Assembly (NCBI GenBank): GCA_050946575.1
Contig: JBMNVB010000008.1
Span: 11,026-75,025, forward strand
Length of the DNA stretch: 64,000 bases
Direction: 5' to 3'
Origin: JALCRY01 sp050946575
GTDB lineage: Bacteria > Bacillota > Clostridia > Peptostreptococcales > Anaerovoracaceae
The notes beneath the pieces were generated by a model that was not told where the DNA came from, did not search any database, and saw only the letters and a program-made list of their open reading frames with translations. The position numbers and the translations under genes were made by a program. Shown here one piece after another: positions 61,925 to 64,000 of the stretch. Every line of letters starts with the position of its first letter. Within the stretch, counting starts at the first letter, position 1.

Positions 61925-62407
61925 TCATTTCGTGCGCGCCTTGCCCGTGAACTCATCCGCCGTGAGTTTCGTTATGGCAATGCTTTTCACCATGGCGTCG
62001 TTTATTTCGAAATCTTTCCCGGTGTATTTTTTCATTATCAGCGCGAGCGCTTCCTTCTTTTCATCAAGGTCCTCGATGATCTCGGCCTTCCCGGTCCCGA
62101 AAATGCTCTTGTATTTGTACCCGTAAAAGCACGCCTTTTCGCCTGTCACGAGTTCGTGGTCGCAGTCCATCTCGAAGCAGACGTCCGGGTTCTTCTTAAT
62201 GGCCTCTACCTTCCTGCCGTCCTTCGATCCGTGAAAATACATCACGAGCGTATCATTCTCGTACTTGTATCCGAAATTCATCGGAACGATATACATTCCT
62301 TCTTCGCCCGTCATTCCCACCCTGCATACGTCGCAGAGTCCGATTATGTCAAGCCTGTCCTGCAGTCCGCTGACCTCGCGGTCGCGTCTTCTCATTGTAT
62401 TTAACAT
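61925..62407 (-). CDS. Pyridoxamine 5'-phosphate oxidase-like flavoprotein
   Basis: A 160-residue split-barrel protein of the PNPOx-like group that includes the 5-nitroimidazole reductase NimA family: MRRRDREVSGLQDRLDIIGLCDVCRVGMTGEEGMYIVPMNFGYKYEN at the start and VMYFHGSKDGRKVEAIKKNPDVCFE in the middle. It probably binds FMN, haem or F420-like cofactors. GGAGGTGCGCTT precedes the ATG at 62407; the frame extends further but crosses the promoter region. Function beyond the family is unknown. Confidence 0.85.
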   Translation of the reverse strand: MLNTMRRRDREVSGLQDRLDIIGLCDVCRVGMTGEEGMYIVPMNFGYKYENDTLVMYFHGSKDGRKVEAIKKNPDVCFEMDCDHELVTGEKACFYGYKYKSIFGTGKAEIIEDLDEKKEALALIMKKYTGKDFEINDAMVKSIAITKLTADEFTGKARTK

Positions 62408-62454
62408 AAGCGCACCTCCGTTCGCGTCTACCGCCATTATATCATACAGGCAGG

Positions 62455-62484
62455 TTGAGAAAAAACCCGCGGCAGTGGTATAAT
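62455..62484 (+). promoter_or_regulatory. Promoter of the alpha/beta hydrolase gene
   Basis: TTGAGA (62455-62460), 18 bp, TATAAT (62479-62484), 28 bp before the ATG. A second TATAAT on the minus strand at about 62437-62442 serves the divergent PNPOx-like gene. Confidence 0.7.
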
Positions 62485-62511
62485 CCGACATAAAGGAAAG
62501 GAGGACCGTCA

Positions 62512-63474
62512 ATGCCAGAAAAAACTGATTTTACTTTCCGGTCGACCGATAAAAAGACCGAGATCCACGCAATAAAAGTGATGCCGGACGGGAAGCCGAA
62601 AGCGATCGTGCAGCTTGTCCACGGGATGGACGAGTACATCGACAGATACGATGATTTTGCGGATTTTCTCGCGCAGCACGGCTATCTCGTGATCGGTCAC
62701 GATCATCTCGGACACGGAGACACTGCGGCGACACCTGAGGATTTCGGATATTTCGCGGAAGGACGCGGCGATATCACTCTCGTGGAAGACATCCACAAAC
62801 TCAGGCTGCACACGCAGGACGAACCCGCGAATGCGGACCTTCCGTATTTTATTCTCGGCCACAGCATGGGATCCTATCTCCTGCGCGAATACCTCGGCCT
62901 GTACAGCGACGGGCTGGCCGGCGCTATAATCATGGGAACAGGCGACGTACCCGATATCAGCACCGACTTCGGGATATTCCTGTGCAATGCGCTCGCCCGC
63001 ATCAATGGCTGGCGACACCGCAGCCTTGCCATACAAAGTATGACCTACACGAAATCCTATAAGCGGTACGACGTGACCGGCCGCGATACCTCGAACAGCT
63101 GGCTCTCAAAGGTGCCGTCAGTTATAGAAGCGTACCGCGGCGATCCGCGCTGCACGTTCGTCTTCACCCTGAACGGGCATCTCGCATTGTTTGAATCAGT
63201 GAAAGCCGCCTGCTCGCTGAAGACGATAAACTCGATGGCGAAGGATCTGCCTGTCCTGATAGTATCCGGTGCGGACGATCCTGTCGGCGACCTCGGCGAA
63301 GGCGTGAAACGCGTCTACGATAAATTCCTCGGGGCCGGAATGGAAGACGTGACAATGAAGCTCTACGAAAACGACCGGCACGAGATCCTGCACGAAACGG
63401 ACAGCGACCAGGTGTACGAAGACCTGCTCGGATGGCTGGACACGAAAACGGAGAAAGCCGGGCAGCGCCTTTAG
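62512..63474 (+). CDS. Alpha/beta hydrolase, monoacylglycerol lipase-like (Hydrolase_4)
   Basis: A 320-residue serine hydrolase. VQLVHGMDEYIDRYDDFADFLAQHGY, then DHLGHGDT and the nucleophile elbow ILGHSMGS (Ser118) are typical of lysophospholipase/monoglyceride lipase relatives. The acid is in SGADDPVGD and the histidine in NDRHEILHE. There is no signal peptide, so it should be cytosolic. AAGGAAAGGAGGACCGTCA precedes the ATG. Tandem repeats begin 17 bp after the stop. Confidence 0.9.
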   Translation: MPEKTDFTFRSTDKKTEIHAIKVMPDGKPKAIVQLVHGMDEYIDRYDDFADFLAQHGYLVIGHDHLGHGDTAATPEDFGYFAEGRGDITLVEDIHKLRLHTQDEPANADLPYFILGHSMGSYLLREYLGLYSDGLAGAIIMGTGDVPDISTDFGIFLCNALARINGWRHRSLAIQSMTYTKSYKRYDVTGRDTSNSWLSKVPSVIEAYRGDPRCTFVFTLNGHLALFESVKAACSLKTINSMAKDLPVLIVSGADDPVGDLGEGVKRVYDKFLGAGMEDVTMKLYENDRHEILHETDSDQVYEDLLGWLDTKTEKAGQRL

Positions 63475-63490
63475 ACCGCCTCTGCTGCGG

Positions 63491-63712
63491 GCGCGGAGCC
63501 GCCGGGAAAAGGAGGCGCGGAGCCGCCGGAAAAAAGAAGGCGCGGAGCCGCCGGAAAAAAGAAGGCGCGGAGCCGCCGGAACAGAGAAGGCGCGGAGCCG
63601 CCGGAAAAAAGGGGCACGGAGCCGCCGGAACAAAGAAGGCGCGGAGCCGCCGGAACAGAGAAGGCGCGGAGCCGCCGGAACAGAGAAGGCGCGGAGCCGC
63701 CGGAAAAAACAA
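63491..63712. repeat. 25 bp tandem repeat, nine copies
   Basis: Nine units GGCGCGGAGCCGCCGGAA plus AAAAGAA or CAGAGAA. Because 25 is not a multiple of three, every frame is open in long stretches; none is a gene. Confidence 0.9.
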
Positions 63713-63751
63713 AAAAGAACTGTCGCCCTGCGACGAAATCCGCGTGGGCGG

Positions 63752-64000
63752 CATGGTTTACTGTCACCGATGTCGGTTTTGAACGTCGGTGACAGTGATT
63801 TACTGTCACCTGTGTCAGATTTGAGCGTTGGTGACAGGAATTTTTCCTGTCACCTGTGCGTATTTTGGACGTCGGTGACAGTGTTTTCCTGTCACCGATG
63901 TCGATTTTGAGCGTCGGTGACAGGGATTTCCTGTCACCTGTGTCAGATTTGAGCGTTGGTGACAGGAATTTTTCCTGTCACCTGTGCGTATTTTGGACGT
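63752..64000 (-). repeat. Hairpin array, family C, opposite orientation, cut by the window end
   Basis: About six units with GGTGACAG/CTGTCACC arms and, on the minus strand, cores such as AACGCTCAAATCTGACACA and GACGTCCAAAATACGCACA. Closing pairs again switch together between ACAGT/ACTGT and ACAGG/CCTGT. It is the same family as 37851-38457 and continues beyond the window. Confidence 0.88.

Noticed and set aside
63164..63809. Minus-strand frames across the last repeat array
   Set aside because: They arise from the 25 bp repeat and the antisense of the hydrolase gene.

Overview
The window looks like the chromosome of an anaerobic, fermentative Firmicute of the class Clostridia with a GC-rich genome. 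Pointers are the cdaA-cdaR-glmM-glmS operon, a long-form HPF preceded by a raiA-type RNA, RecD2, YhaM, ferredoxin-linked 2-oxoacid oxidation, a flavodiiron protein, and a split B12 methionine synthase. No rRNA, tRNA, CRISPR array, transposase or phage gene was seen. The GC-rich base composition and codon use are uniform except for a lower-GC stretch at about 26.97-30.49 kb.

Layout. 0-1.1 kb: GC-rich tandem repeats and two copies of a 186 bp repeat element (family A). 1.1-15.4 kb: a tightly packed minus-strand gene train, read yhaM, recD2, comF, raiA-like RNA, hpf, cdaA, cdaR, glmM, glmS, ahcY, a DUF362 protein, gltX. 15.4-19.4 kb: repeats around nadE, whose amidase domain lacks its catalytic cysteine. 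19.4-26.9 kb: a QueG-like protein, a LysR regulator, and a catabolic operon of diaminopropionate ammonia-lyase with four 2-oxoacid:ferredoxin oxidoreductase subunits, followed by a CoA-transferase. 26.97-30.49 kb: a low-GC island with TetR/reductase and MarR/flavin-reductase modules; its first part is bounded by a duplicated CoA-transferase 3' end. 30.5-37.3 kb: a C39-like peptidase with a VanRS-like two-component system, then a flavodiiron protein next to an acyl-CoA dehydrogenase/ETF/rubredoxin fusion and a divergent Crp/Fnr regulator. 37.3-39.1 kb: 1.8 kb of repeats including a hairpin array. 39.1-50.1 kb: a hypothetical protein, a lipoprotein, glycine C-acetyltransferase, the methionine/folate operon (ybaK-metF-activation domain-metH) and the csoR-copA copper operon. 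50.2-54.6 kb: seven repeat elements of two families around yibE/F-like genes and dtd. 54.8-63.5 kb: GNAT and MarR genes, methionine aminopeptidase, the last two purine steps under a ZTP riboswitch, an aldolase/cupin/DUF3795 operon with a GntR regulator, a PNPOx-like protein and an alpha/beta hydrolase. 63.5-64 kb: tandem repeats and a second hairpin array running off the end.

The most unusual signals are not genes. (1) The octamer ATCAATGC (or its complement GCATTGAT) occurs about 47 times by hand count, against one or two expected. It appears in both orientations, inside genes and between them, and is absent from the low-GC island; the pattern resembles a DNA uptake or chromosome-organising sequence. 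(2) Two families of fixed-length, terminally inverted, protein-free elements (A, 186 bp, seven copies; B, about 173 bp, four copies) and a covarying hairpin array (family C) share a CAACGTT core. (3) Among proteins, the acyl-CoA dehydrogenase-ETF-rubredoxin fusion beside the flavodiiron protein suggests a direct route from acyl-CoA to O2 or NO reduction.
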